This document shows, piece by piece, positions 1-6,647 of a stretch of DNA of 9,155 nucleotides. The stretch is from Pseudomonadota bacterium (GTDB lineage: Bacteria; Pseudomonadota; Alphaproteobacteria; Micropepsales; Micropepsaceae): assembly GCA_023427355.1 (NCBI GenBank), contig JAEZBK010000127.1:1-9155 (forward strand), given 5' to 3'. Every line of letters starts with the position of its first letter. Within the stretch, counting starts at the first letter, position 1. The position numbers were made by a program, and so were the translations under genes. The notes under the pieces were generated by a model. The model was not told where the DNA came from, did no database searches, and saw only the letters and a program-made list of their open reading frames with translations.

Positions 1-990
1 ATCTCATACCGCAACAAGCAGGGCGTGATCGTGCACAATGCCGACCGCCCCATCATCGAGAATATGGACACGCTGCCCTGGGTGACCCCGGTCTACAAGC
101 GCGACCTGCAGATGGAGAAATACTTCATCGGCTATCTCAAGCACCCCTATATCTCGATCTATACCGGCCGCGGCTGCAAGTCGCGCTGCACCTTCTGCCT
201 GTGGCCCCAGACCGTGGGCGGCCACAATTACCGCACCCGTTCGGTCCAGCATGTCGTGGAAGAGATCAAGTGGGCGATGAAGGCCTTCCCGCAGACCAAG
301 GAATTCTTCTTCGACGACGACACCTTCACCGACAACCTGCCGCGCGCCGAAGCCATCGCCGCCGAACTGGGCAAGCTCGGTATCTCCTGGGCCTGCAATG
401 CCAAGGCCAATGTGCCTTACTCTACGCTGAAGAAGCTCAAGGATGGCGGTCTGCGCCTGCTGCTCGTCGGCTATGAATCCGGCAACCAGCAGATCCTGCA
501 CAACATCAAGAAGGGCATGCGCATCGAGGTGGCCGAACAGTTCACCAAGGATTGTCACTCCCTGGGCATCCAGATTCACGGCACCTTCATCCTGGGCCTG
601 CCGGGCGAGACGCTGGAGACGATGCGCGAGACCCGCGAATTCGCCAAGCGCATCAACCCGCACACGGTGCAGATCTCGCTGGCCGCGCCCTATCCGGGCA
701 CCTTCCTCTACAATCAGGCGGTGCAGAATGGCTGGCTTGATGCCGCCAACGCCGAACTGGTGACCGATGACGGCATCCAGATCGCGCCGCTGCACTATCC
801 GCATCTGAGCCACAAGGAAATCTTCGACTCACTGGAGACCTTCTACCGCCAGTTTTATTTCCGTCCCTCCAAGATTGGCGCCATCGTCAAGGAAATGGTC
901 ACGCAGGAAGGCATGATGAAGCGCCGCCTGCGTGAGGGCGTGGAGTTCTTCCAGTTCCTGCGCGATCGCCAGAACCAGAACGCTGCCTGA
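1..990 (+). CDS. hpnJ: HpnJ, hopanoid cyclitol-ether radical SAM enzyme (5' truncated by window edge)
   Basis: The reading frame is open from base 1, so the true start lies upstream and 329 C-terminal residues are visible. A CxxxCxxC radical SAM iron-sulfur motif has its cysteine codons at 175, 187 and 196, directly followed by LWPQ. Further family-typical stretches are FFFDDDTF (about 307-330), LLVGYESGN (about 460-489) and the glycine-rich GTFILGLPGET (about 580-612). HpnJ proteins are about 470 residues with an N-terminal B12-binding-type domain, so roughly 140 residues are missing. In Burkholderia, HpnJ is needed to turn bacteriohopanetetrol glucosamine into the cyclitol ether, acting after HpnK. 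Here hpnK follows after 4 nt, which fits. The GTG at 25 is only an internal codon. I am confident of the family; the substrate in this organism is inferred from homology. Confidence 0.92.
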   Translation: MSYRNKQGVIVHNADRPIIENMDTLPWVTPVYKRDLQMEKYFIGYLKHPYISIYTGRGCKSRCTFCLWPQTVGGHNYRTRSVQHVVEEIKWAMKAFPQTKEFFFDDDTFTDNLPRAEAIAAELGKLGISWACNAKANVPYSTLKKLKDGGLRLLLVGYESGNQQILHNIKKGMRIEVAEQFTKDCHSLGIQIHGTFILGLPGETLETMRETREFAKRINPHTVQISLAAPYPGTFLYNQAVQNGWLDAANAELVTDDGIQIAPLHYPHLSHKEIFDSLETFYRQFYFRPSKIGAIVKEMVTQEGMMKRRLREGVEFFQFLRDRQNQNAA

Positions 991-994
991 CGTC

Positions 995-1837
995 TTGAAG
1001 CGTCTGGTCGTCACGGCTGACGATTTCGGCGCATCCGCCGAAGTCAATGACGCCGTTCTGGAAACCCACGCCAATGGCATCCTCACCGCCGCCAGCCTGA
1101 TGGTGGCGGCTCCGGCTGCCGCCGATGCGGTGGCGCGGGCGCGCGCCACGCCCTCGTTGCGCGTGGGGCTGCATCTGGTGCTGGTCGAAGGCAAACCAGT
1201 CCTGCCCGCATCACGGGTGCCCGACCTGGTGGACCGTAGCGGCAATTTCCGCACCGACATGGCGCGCGCGGGGGCGGCAATGTTCTTCCTGCCCCATGTG
1301 AAGAGGCAACTCGCCAGCGAGATCGCTGCGCAGTTCGAAGCCTTTCGCGCCACCGGATTGCCGCTGGATCACGTCAATGCGCACAAGCATTTTCACCTGC
1401 ATCCGACCATTGCCGCGCTGATGCTCTCCATCGGGCGCGATTTCGGCCTCAAGGCGGCGCGGGTGCCGCTGGAGCCCACAGAAACGCTGGCACGGGTCGG
1501 GGCGTACAAAGGCTCCTTTGTCGCGGCCCTGACGCGGCCCTTCGCCCAGGGGTTGCGCCGTCGTTTCGCCCGCGCGGGCATAGCCTCGCCTGACGCCGTG
1601 TTCGGCCTGGCCTGGTCCGGGGCGATGACGGCCCCGCGCCTCCAGGGCATTGTGGAAAACCTCCCCGAGGGCCTCACGGAAATCTACCTGCATCCGGCCA
1701 CTGGCCCCTATCCCGGCTGTGCTCCCGGCTATGCCTATGCGCAAGAGCGCGCCGCCCTGCTCGATCCCGCTGTCATTGCGGCAACGCAAGGCCGAGGCAT
1801 TCGCCTTGGCGGCTTTTGCGACTTTCCGATAGATTGA
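995..1837 (+). CDS. hpnK: HpnK, hopanoid N-acetylglucosamine deacetylase (YdjC-like)
   Basis: This is a 280-residue YdjC/ChbG-type carbohydrate deacetylase of the HpnK subfamily. The metal-binding N-terminal motif TADDFG (residues 7-12), GLHLVLVEG near residues 58-66 and the histidine-rich HVNAHKHFHLHP (126-137) are all present, so the active site looks intact. HpnK removes the acetyl group from N-acetylglucosaminyl bacteriohopanetetrol, giving the free amine used by HpnJ. I choose a TTG start at 995 because it puts MKRLVVTADDFG at the N-terminus, as in the family, and sits 4 nt past the hpnJ stop. A GTG at 932 would add 21 serine-rich residues overlapping hpnJ and has no family support. No strong Shine-Dalgarno precedes the TTG, so translation is probably coupled to hpnJ. 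The length is normal for the family. Confidence 0.92.
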   Translation: MKRLVVTADDFGASAEVNDAVLETHANGILTAASLMVAAPAAADAVARARATPSLRVGLHLVLVEGKPVLPASRVPDLVDRSGNFRTDMARAGAAMFFLPHVKRQLASEIAAQFEAFRATGLPLDHVNAHKHFHLHPTIAALMLSIGRDFGLKAARVPLEPTETLARVGAYKGSFVAALTRPFAQGLRRRFARAGIASPDAVFGLAWSGAMTAPRLQGIVENLPEGLTEIYLHPATGPYPGCAPGYAYAQERAALLDPAVIAATQGRGIRLGGFCDFPID

Positions 1838-1840
1838 GGG
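1836..1840 (+). promoter_or_regulatory. Ribosome binding site GAGGG for the ferritin-like gene
   Basis: GAGGG overlaps the hpnK stop codon and lies 5 nt before the ATG at 1846. It is one of the two clearest Shine-Dalgarno matches in the window and decides the start at 1846 over an in-frame TTG at 1816 inside hpnK. Confidence 0.7.
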
Positions 1841-1845
1841 CCGAC

Positions 1846-2751
1846 ATGAGCAGCCACGCGTTCAGCATCCCGCCCGAACTGACCGAAGCCACCGGCGCCT
1901 GGCCGGCCGATGGGCCGATCCGCATCGGATCCGAAGAGCACAAGCGGCTCTTCTGCAAGACGCTGCTCGATACCCACAATCCCTATCGCCCGCGCGTGCT
2001 GGACTGGCCAGTCCTTTCGGAGGATGCCGCGCGCCGCATCACCTCGCTACCCATTTGGGATATCGCGGTGCAGACCGAGAACAAGGCGAGCATGAATGTC
2101 GCCACCTATGCCGGTATGATCGGCGACCCGCTGCTGAAGAAGGCGGTGACGCTGGACGGCTACGAGGAAAAGCGCCACCGTCATGTCCTGGCCAATATGG
2201 TCGAAGCCTATGGCATCAAGCTGGCGCCTGAGCCGGTGGTTGCGCCGCCCCGCGATCCGGAATGGGCGTTCCTTGTCACCGGCTATAGCGAGTGCATTGA
2301 CAGCTTCTTCGCCTTCGGCCTGTTCAAGGCGGCGAAGGATACGGGCTATTTCCCCTCTGAACTGGTGGATACCTTCGAGCCGGTCGTGCATGAGGAAGGC
2401 CGCCACATCCTGTTTTTCGTCAACTGGATCGCCTGGCATCGCCGCAACATGCCCTTCTGGCGCCGGCCCTGGTTCGAGTTGAAGGTCCTGGCAGTCTGGA
2501 TTTTCCTGATCTGGGAGCGAATCGGCATCGCCAAGGATGTCGGCAACGGCCAGCAGGACAACAATTTTACCGTGAACGGAGCCGAACAGCTGGGCGCCGA
2601 CATCAATGTGGGCGAACTGATCGCCATCTGTGTCGCCGAGAATGACCGCCGCCTGGGCATTTTCGATCCGCGCCTCAAGCAGCCGCGCTTCGTGCCCTTC
2701 ATGGCGCGGCTTGCCCTGAAATTCATCGGCCCGAAGAAGAAACCGGCATGA
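1846..2751 (+). CDS. Ferritin-like diiron carboxylate protein of the hopanoid locus, function unknown
   Basis: This 301-residue protein has no gene name that I know. It shows the full ligand pattern of a four-helix-bundle diiron protein: E78, E108xxH111, E149 and E184xxH187, with spacings of about 30-41 residues. Each ligand lies in a plausibly helical segment (TENKAS, YEEKRHRH, YSECIDSFF, VHEEGRHILF). The hydrophobic stretch at about 213-226 (KVLAVWIFLIWERI) could be a buried helix or a membrane-contacting segment. There is no signal peptide, so it is likely cytoplasmic or associated with the inner face of the membrane. Such proteins are typically oxygen-dependent hydroxylases, desaturases or oxidases, but not all are enzymes. 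It lies 8 nt after hpnK and overlaps the next gene by 4 nt, so it is co-expressed with hopanoid side-chain enzymes. An oxidation of the hopanoid head or side chain is my inference; iron storage is unlikely at this length. Confidence 0.82.
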   Translation: MSSHAFSIPPELTEATGAWPADGPIRIGSEEHKRLFCKTLLDTHNPYRPRVLDWPVLSEDAARRITSLPIWDIAVQTENKASMNVATYAGMIGDPLLKKAVTLDGYEEKRHRHVLANMVEAYGIKLAPEPVVAPPRDPEWAFLVTGYSECIDSFFAFGLFKAAKDTGYFPSELVDTFEPVVHEEGRHILFFVNWIAWHRRNMPFWRRPWFELKVLAVWIFLIWERIGIAKDVGNGQQDNNFTVNGAEQLGADINVGELIAICVAENDRRLGIFDPRLKQPRFVPFMARLALKFIGPKKKPA

Positions 2752-3509
2752 CGCCGATCGGCCCGCAGCAGGCGCCGCGCCATGCCGGGCCCGCGACGCG
2801 GCTGTGGAATTGCATGTCCCATTATGTTGTCACACCCCAGGATTTCTGGACGCTCATTGCGGGCGGCAAGACCGATGCGCGCATCGCCGCGCTGGAAGCC
2901 GATCATGGCAAGCATGCGGCGTTCGAAGCGCTCTATGACGGCAGCGACGATCCCTGGGATACGCTCAATCCGCACCTGACATACCAGGATCGCAAGTATC
3001 GCACCGTGATGGCGCTGCTGCCGGATCGCCATTACGCCCGTGCGCTCGATCTGGGCTGCGGGCTCGGCACGCTGTCGCGCCTCCTGGCGCAGCGGGCCGA
3101 AAATGTGCTGGGTCTGGATGTGGCGCAGTCCGCCGTGCTGCGCGCCCGCGCCCGTCATGGCGCGGTCTCCAACCTTGCCTTCCAGCAGGGGGACATCGCC
3201 GGATTGCCGGGCCTGCTGGATGGCCGCTTCGATCTCATCACCATCATGGACACGCTCTATTACCTGCCCGCCACGAGCGATGCGGCGCTGGATGACGTGG
3301 CCGCGCGCGTTGCGGCGCTGCTTGAACCTGGCGGCGTCGTGATCCTCAGCAATCATCTTTTCAAGGGCGGCTGGGATAAGGCCACGCGCCTGTCGCGGCG
3401 CATAGACGCGGCTTTCTGCCGTGCGCCTGGGCTGACGCGTGTGTCCCGTCACTGGCACCCTTTCTTTCAGACCACAATCCTGGCCGCGCCGGGCGCGCAA
3501 TCGTCGTGA
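2748..3509 (+). CDS. Class I SAM-dependent methyltransferase, NodS-like
   Basis: This 253-residue protein has a Rossmann-type SAM-binding core: motif I ALDLGCGLGTLSRLL (99-113), an acidic residue after strand 2 (GLDVA, D124), GDIAGLP (148-154) and FDLITIMDTLYYL (161-173). Ahead of the core, DDPWDTLNPHLTYQDRKY (67-84) resembles the DPW...Y..RKY signature of NodS-type methyltransferases. NodS N-methylates the free glucosamine amine of chitooligosaccharides. The start overlaps the previous stop as ATGA. An internal ATG at 2814 (residue 23) is a credible alternative because the first 22 residues look unconserved. It has no transmembrane segment. Its place between the hopanoid diiron protein and hpnL suggests a hopanoid or hopanoid-precursor substrate. 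The fold is clear, the NodS affinity moderate and the substrate unknown. Confidence 0.8.
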   Translation: MTPIGPQQAPRHAGPATRLWNCMSHYVVTPQDFWTLIAGGKTDARIAALEADHGKHAAFEALYDGSDDPWDTLNPHLTYQDRKYRTVMALLPDRHYARALDLGCGLGTLSRLLAQRAENVLGLDVAQSAVLRARARHGAVSNLAFQQGDIAGLPGLLDGRFDLITIMDTLYYLPATSDAALDDVAARVAALLEPGGVVILSNHLFKGGWDKATRLSRRIDAAFCRAPGLTRVSRHWHPFFQTTILAAPGAQSS

Positions 3510-4486
3510 AGCAGATGAAGTGGGGCGTTCTCATCGCGTTGTTCGCGGGCCTTGTCGCCGCCATCTGGCTCGTCTGGGCCGTGGGTTTCGGTGCGGTATG
3601 GGGTGCGGTCGCCCAAGCCGGCTTCGGTGGCCTGGCGCTTTTGTGTCTCTATGCTTCGGCGATGCTGCTGATCGCATCCTTCGCCTGGGCCTGCATCCTG
3701 CCGCGCCCCAACCGGCCGCCGCTGCAGGATTTCTTCATCGCCAGGCTGGTGCGTGACTCCATCGGCGACCTGTCGCCTTTCTCGCCCATTGGCGGCATGG
3801 TGGCGGGCGCACGCCTGATGATCGTCAAGGGCATGAACAGCGCCTATGCCGCTGCCGCCGTGGCGGTCGACTACACCACCGAGGCGATGGCCCAGGTGGT
3901 CTTCCTGGCTTTTGGCCTTGCCGTCGCCCTCTCGGTCCTGGGCGGGCAGGGCGACATGGGCACGCTCCTGCCCACGCTCATGGGCGCGCTGGTGCTGGCC
4001 ATTCCCGCCATCACCGCCATGGTCGTGCTGCAAAAGCGCGGCGCGGGGTTTCTCGAGCGCATGACCGCGCGCTTCTTCCCCAAGGTGAAGGATGGGTTCT
4101 CCTTCCGCCAGGCGATCCACGAACTGTATGAATCTCCCCGCCACCTCGCGGCATCGGCCTTCTGGCATCTGATTGGCTGGTTCGCTTCGGGCGGCGCAAC
4201 CTGGCTGTCCTTCCACCTCGTGGGTGTTCGGATTTCGCTGATCGAAGCCATGGCGCTGGAAGCCCTGCTTTGCACGCTGCGTTCCATGGCGGTCTTCGTG
4301 CCGGCCGCCATCGGCGTGCAGGAAGGCGGCTATGCCGCGCTGGCGGTGCTGTTCGGCCTGCCGGCCGAAAGTGGTATCGCGGTGTCGCTGCTCAAGCGCG
4401 CGCGCGAAATCGTTCTGGGCGTGCCGGCACTGCTCTACTGGCAGTCCATAGAGGGCCGCGCTGCGTTGCGGGGTGCCCAGCCATGA
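3506..4486 (+). CDS. hpnL: HpnL, hopanoid-associated integral membrane protein
   Basis: This 326-residue polytopic membrane protein belongs to the lysylphosphatidylglycerol-synthase-TM/UPF0104-like superfamily, hopanoid-associated subgroup HpnL. Hydrophobic segments are visible at about 7-27, 41-63, 115-145, 154-175, 214-238 and 247-285, and again near 301-311, giving perhaps seven or eight helices. The conserved loop RDSIGDLSPFSPIGG (83-97) and the late motif PAAIGVQEGG (266-275), followed by KRAREI (297-302), are typical. There is no soluble aminoacyltransferase domain, so it is not a lipid aminoacylase. Its role is not established; transport or flipping of a hopanoid or of a lipid-linked donor is a reasonable guess. 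The GTG at 3506 overlaps the previous stop as GTGA; an ATG at 3515 is the alternative start. The gene bridges the side-chain genes and the hpnA-E block. Confidence 0.85.
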   Translation: MKQMKWGVLIALFAGLVAAIWLVWAVGFGAVWGAVAQAGFGGLALLCLYASAMLLIASFAWACILPRPNRPPLQDFFIARLVRDSIGDLSPFSPIGGMVAGARLMIVKGMNSAYAAAAVAVDYTTEAMAQVVFLAFGLAVALSVLGGQGDMGTLLPTLMGALVLAIPAITAMVVLQKRGAGFLERMTARFFPKVKDGFSFRQAIHELYESPRHLAASAFWHLIGWFASGGATWLSFHLVGVRISLIEAMALEALLCTLRSMAVFVPAAIGVQEGGYAALAVLFGLPAESGIAVSLLKRAREIVLGVPALLYWQSIEGRAALRGAQP

Positions 4487-5475
4487 GCGACACCGTCCTG
4501 GTCACCGGCGCTTCCGGCTTTGTCGGCGCCGCCGTCGCCCGCGCCGCCATGGCGCGCGGATTCCGCGTCAAGGTGCTGATGCGCGCCGCCGCCAACCATG
4601 CCAATATTGCGGGCCTGGATGTCGAGGCCGTCACCGGCGACATGCGGGACGAGGCCTCCATGACCCGCGCGCTGGATGGCGTGCGCTATCTCTTCCATGT
4701 CGCGGCCGATTACCGGCTCTGGGCGCGGGATCCGAACGAGATCGCCCGCAACAATCTGGAAGGCGCCCGCGCGGTGATGGGCGCGGCGAAAACCACCGGC
4801 GTCGAGCGTATTATCTACACCTCTTCCGTTGCCGCCCTGAAGCCGGTCAACGGCATGGCGGTGAACGAGACCTCGCGCCACACGCCCGACACGGTGATCG
4901 GCGCCTACAAGCTCTCCAAGCTGCTGGCCGAACGCGAGGTCGAACGCCGCATCGCCGAGGAAGGGCTTCCTTGCGTGATCGTTTCGCCTTCCACCCCCAT
5001 CGGCCCGCGCGATATCAAGCCCACGCCGACGGGTCGCATCATCGTCGAGATGGCCAATGGCAAGATGCCCGCCTTCCTCGATACTGGTCTCAATCTGGCG
5101 CATGTCGAGGATGTGGCCGAAGGCCATTTCCTGGCGCTGGAAAGGGGGCGCATCGGCGAAAACTACATCCTGGGCGGGACCGATGTGCCGCTCGAAGCCA
5201 TGCTGGCCGATATCGGCGCGATGGTCGGCCGCAAGGCGCCGCGCCTCAAGCTGCCGCGCGCCCCCTTGTTCCCGCTGGCCTATGCCGCCGAAGCCGTGGC
5301 CCGCTTTACCGGCAAGGAGCCGTTCCTCACCGCCGATGCGCTGCGCATGTCGCGCTATCGCATGTTCTTCTCCTGGGAAAAGGCCAAGACCGAGCTTGGC
5401 TATGAAGCCCGGCCCTATGGGAAGGGCCTGGAAGATGCACTGGCCTGGTTCGGCAGCAACGGATACCTGCGATGA
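4483..5475 (+). CDS. hpnA: HpnA, hopanoid-associated NAD(P)-dependent sugar epimerase/reductase (extended SDR)
   Basis: This 330-residue extended short-chain dehydrogenase is of the usual HpnA length. The N-terminus carries the nucleotide-binding motif TGASGFVG (8-15), and FHVAADYRLW (71-80) matches the HpnA signature. The catalytic elements are S114/S115 (IYTSS) and YxxxK with Y142 and K146. The segment STPIGPRDIKPTPTG (170-184) and the later GENYILGG (225-232) are strongly HpnA-like and resemble dihydroflavonol-4-reductases. It is soluble with no signal peptide. The family co-occurs with hopanoid genes, but its reaction is not firmly known; reduction or epimerisation of a side-chain sugar intermediate is the common proposal. 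The start is fixed by the ATGA overlap with the hpnL stop, which puts the glycine motif at the expected distance. It overlaps hpnB in the same way. Confidence 0.92.
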   Translation: MSDTVLVTGASGFVGAAVARAAMARGFRVKVLMRAAANHANIAGLDVEAVTGDMRDEASMTRALDGVRYLFHVAADYRLWARDPNEIARNNLEGARAVMGAAKTTGVERIIYTSSVAALKPVNGMAVNETSRHTPDTVIGAYKLSKLLAEREVERRIAEEGLPCVIVSPSTPIGPRDIKPTPTGRIIVEMANGKMPAFLDTGLNLAHVEDVAEGHFLALERGRIGENYILGGTDVPLEAMLADIGAMVGRKAPRLKLPRAPLFPLAYAAEAVARFTGKEPFLTADALRMSRYRMFFSWEKAKTELGYEARPYGKGLEDALAWFGSNGYLR

Positions 5476-6647
5476 TGGACCTGCTGCTTTGGCCGCTGCA
5501 CAATATCGCCGGTTTCGTCTTCGGCGTGATCCCGCTGCTTATCTGGCTGCATCTGGCGTTCGGGCGCAGCCTGTTCTGGCTGTTTCGCGAACGCGACGCC
5601 GACCAGCGCCTGCCTGCACCCGAAGCCTGGCCCAGGGTGGTGGCGGTCGTGCCGGCCCGTGACGAGGCCGACGTCATTGCCCGTTCGCTCGGCAGCCTGA
5701 TCGCACAGAGTTATGCAGGCGAATTCCACATCATTCTGGTGGACGACCAGAGCGATGACGGCACCGCCATCGCCGCCCGCGCCCTGAGCGGCGGCAATGT
5801 TACCGTCCTCAATGGCTCTGCCCGCCCGCCGGGCTGGACGGGCAAGCTCTGGGCGATGCACCAGGGGCTGGAAGCAGCGCGGGACAGGGCGCCCGATTAT
5901 GTATGGTTCACCGATGCCGATATCGCCCATGCGCCCGACAATCTCGCCCGGCTGGTGGCCCGTGCCGAATCCGGCGGGCTCGTCCTTACGTCGCAAATGG
6001 CGAAACTGTCTGCCCGCACGCTGGTCGAGCATTTCCTGATCCCGGCCTTCGTCTTTTTCTTCGCCATGCTCTATCCCTTCGGCGCGGTGAATGATCCCCG
6101 GCGCAAGCTGGCGGCAGCGGCGGGCGGCTGCATGCTGGCGCGCCGCGACGCGCTGGAGGCTGTGGGCGGCATCGAAGCCATCCGCCGCAACATCATCGAT
6201 GATGTCAGCTTGGGAAAACTGATGAAGGGGCAGGGTCCCATATGGCTTGGGCTGTCCAACCGCGCCGTGTCCCTGCGGCCCTATGAAAAGCTGTCGGAAG
6301 TGCGGCGCATGGTGGCGCGCTCCGCCTTCGCCGAGCTGGATTATTCGCTTCTGAAACTAATCGGTACGCTGGCGGGCCTGGTGCTGGTCTATCTGGCGCC
6401 GCCCGCCGTCGCCCAGTTCGCCAACGGCCCGTCCCAGATCGCCGGCTGGATTGCCTGCATCATCATGGTGGTGATGATGCAGCCCATCCTGCGCTACTAC
6501 CGCCTGTCGCCGCTCTGGGCCTTCACCCTGCCCATCATCGCGGGCTTCTATGCCTTCTTCACCCTGGATTCGGCCATCAAATACTGGCAGGGCAGGGGCG
6601 GCATGTGGAAAGGCCGCGCCCAGAGCGCGGCGCGGAGCGAAGCATGA
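5472..6647 (+). CDS. hpnB: HpnB, hopanoid-associated family 2 glycosyltransferase
   Basis: This 391-residue membrane-anchored GT-A glycosyltransferase starts with a hydrophobic segment at about 11-38. The catalytic domain follows: VVAVVPARDEADVIARSL (56-73), the nucleotide-binding acidic pair D91-D92 (LVDDQSDDGT), the metal-binding DAD at 148-150, GGCMLARRDAL (218-228) and the acidic pair D243-D244, which probably supplies the catalytic base. Hydrophobic helices follow at about 186-204, 296-313, 323-340 and 349-366. The active site is predicted to face the cytoplasm. HpnB is a hopanoid-cluster family; a sugar transfer to the hopanoid side chain or a lipid carrier is plausible but unproven. 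It should not be confused with HpnI, which adds N-acetylglucosamine. The ATG at 5472 overlaps the hpnA stop, and a second ATG follows at once at 5475. All key residues are intact. Confidence 0.92.
   Translation: MMDLLLWPLHNIAGFVFGVIPLLIWLHLAFGRSLFWLFRERDADQRLPAPEAWPRVVAVVPARDEADVIARSLGSLIAQSYAGEFHIILVDDQSDDGTAIAARALSGGNVTVLNGSARPPGWTGKLWAMHQGLEAARDRAPDYVWFTDADIAHAPDNLARLVARAESGGLVLTSQMAKLSARTLVEHFLIPAFVFFFAMLYPFGAVNDPRRKLAAAAGGCMLARRDALEAVGGIEAIRRNIIDDVSLGKLMKGQGPIWLGLSNRAVSLRPYEKLSEVRRMVARSAFAELDYSLLKLIGTLAGLVLVYLAPPAVAQFANGPSQIAGWIACIIMVVMMQPILRYYRLSPLWAFTLPIIAGFYAFFTLDSAIKYWQGRGGMWKGRAQSAARSEA
6634..6637 (+). promoter_or_regulatory. Ribosome binding site GGAG for hpnC
   Basis: GGAG lies inside the end of hpnB, 6 nt before the ATG at 6644. 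It supports that start over the in-frame GTG at 6605 and shows that hpnC can be initiated independently as well as by coupling to hpnB. Confidence 0.6.

Noticed and set aside
2346..3500. A 384-codon open frame on the minus strand opposite the diiron and methyltransferase genes
   Set aside because: The translation is arginine- and glutamine-rich with no domain I recognise, while the plus-strand frames carry intact catalytic motifs. It is a composition shadow.
4270..4482. A 71-codon upstream extension of hpnA
   Set aside because: It overlaps the conserved 3' part of hpnL in another frame and is arginine- and alanine-rich. The ATG at 4483 gives the normal HpnA N-terminus at the correct distance from the glycine motif.
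4473..5405. A 310-codon plus-strand frame overlapping hpnA in another register
   Set aside because: It is arginine-rich and motif-free, while the hpnA frame has the full SDR motif set.
6605..6643. A GTG start extending hpnC by 13 residues into hpnB
   Set aside because: The ATG at 6644 has a GGAG ribosome binding site 6 nt upstream and the ATGA overlap used elsewhere in the operon. The extension is a low-information arginine-rich tail.
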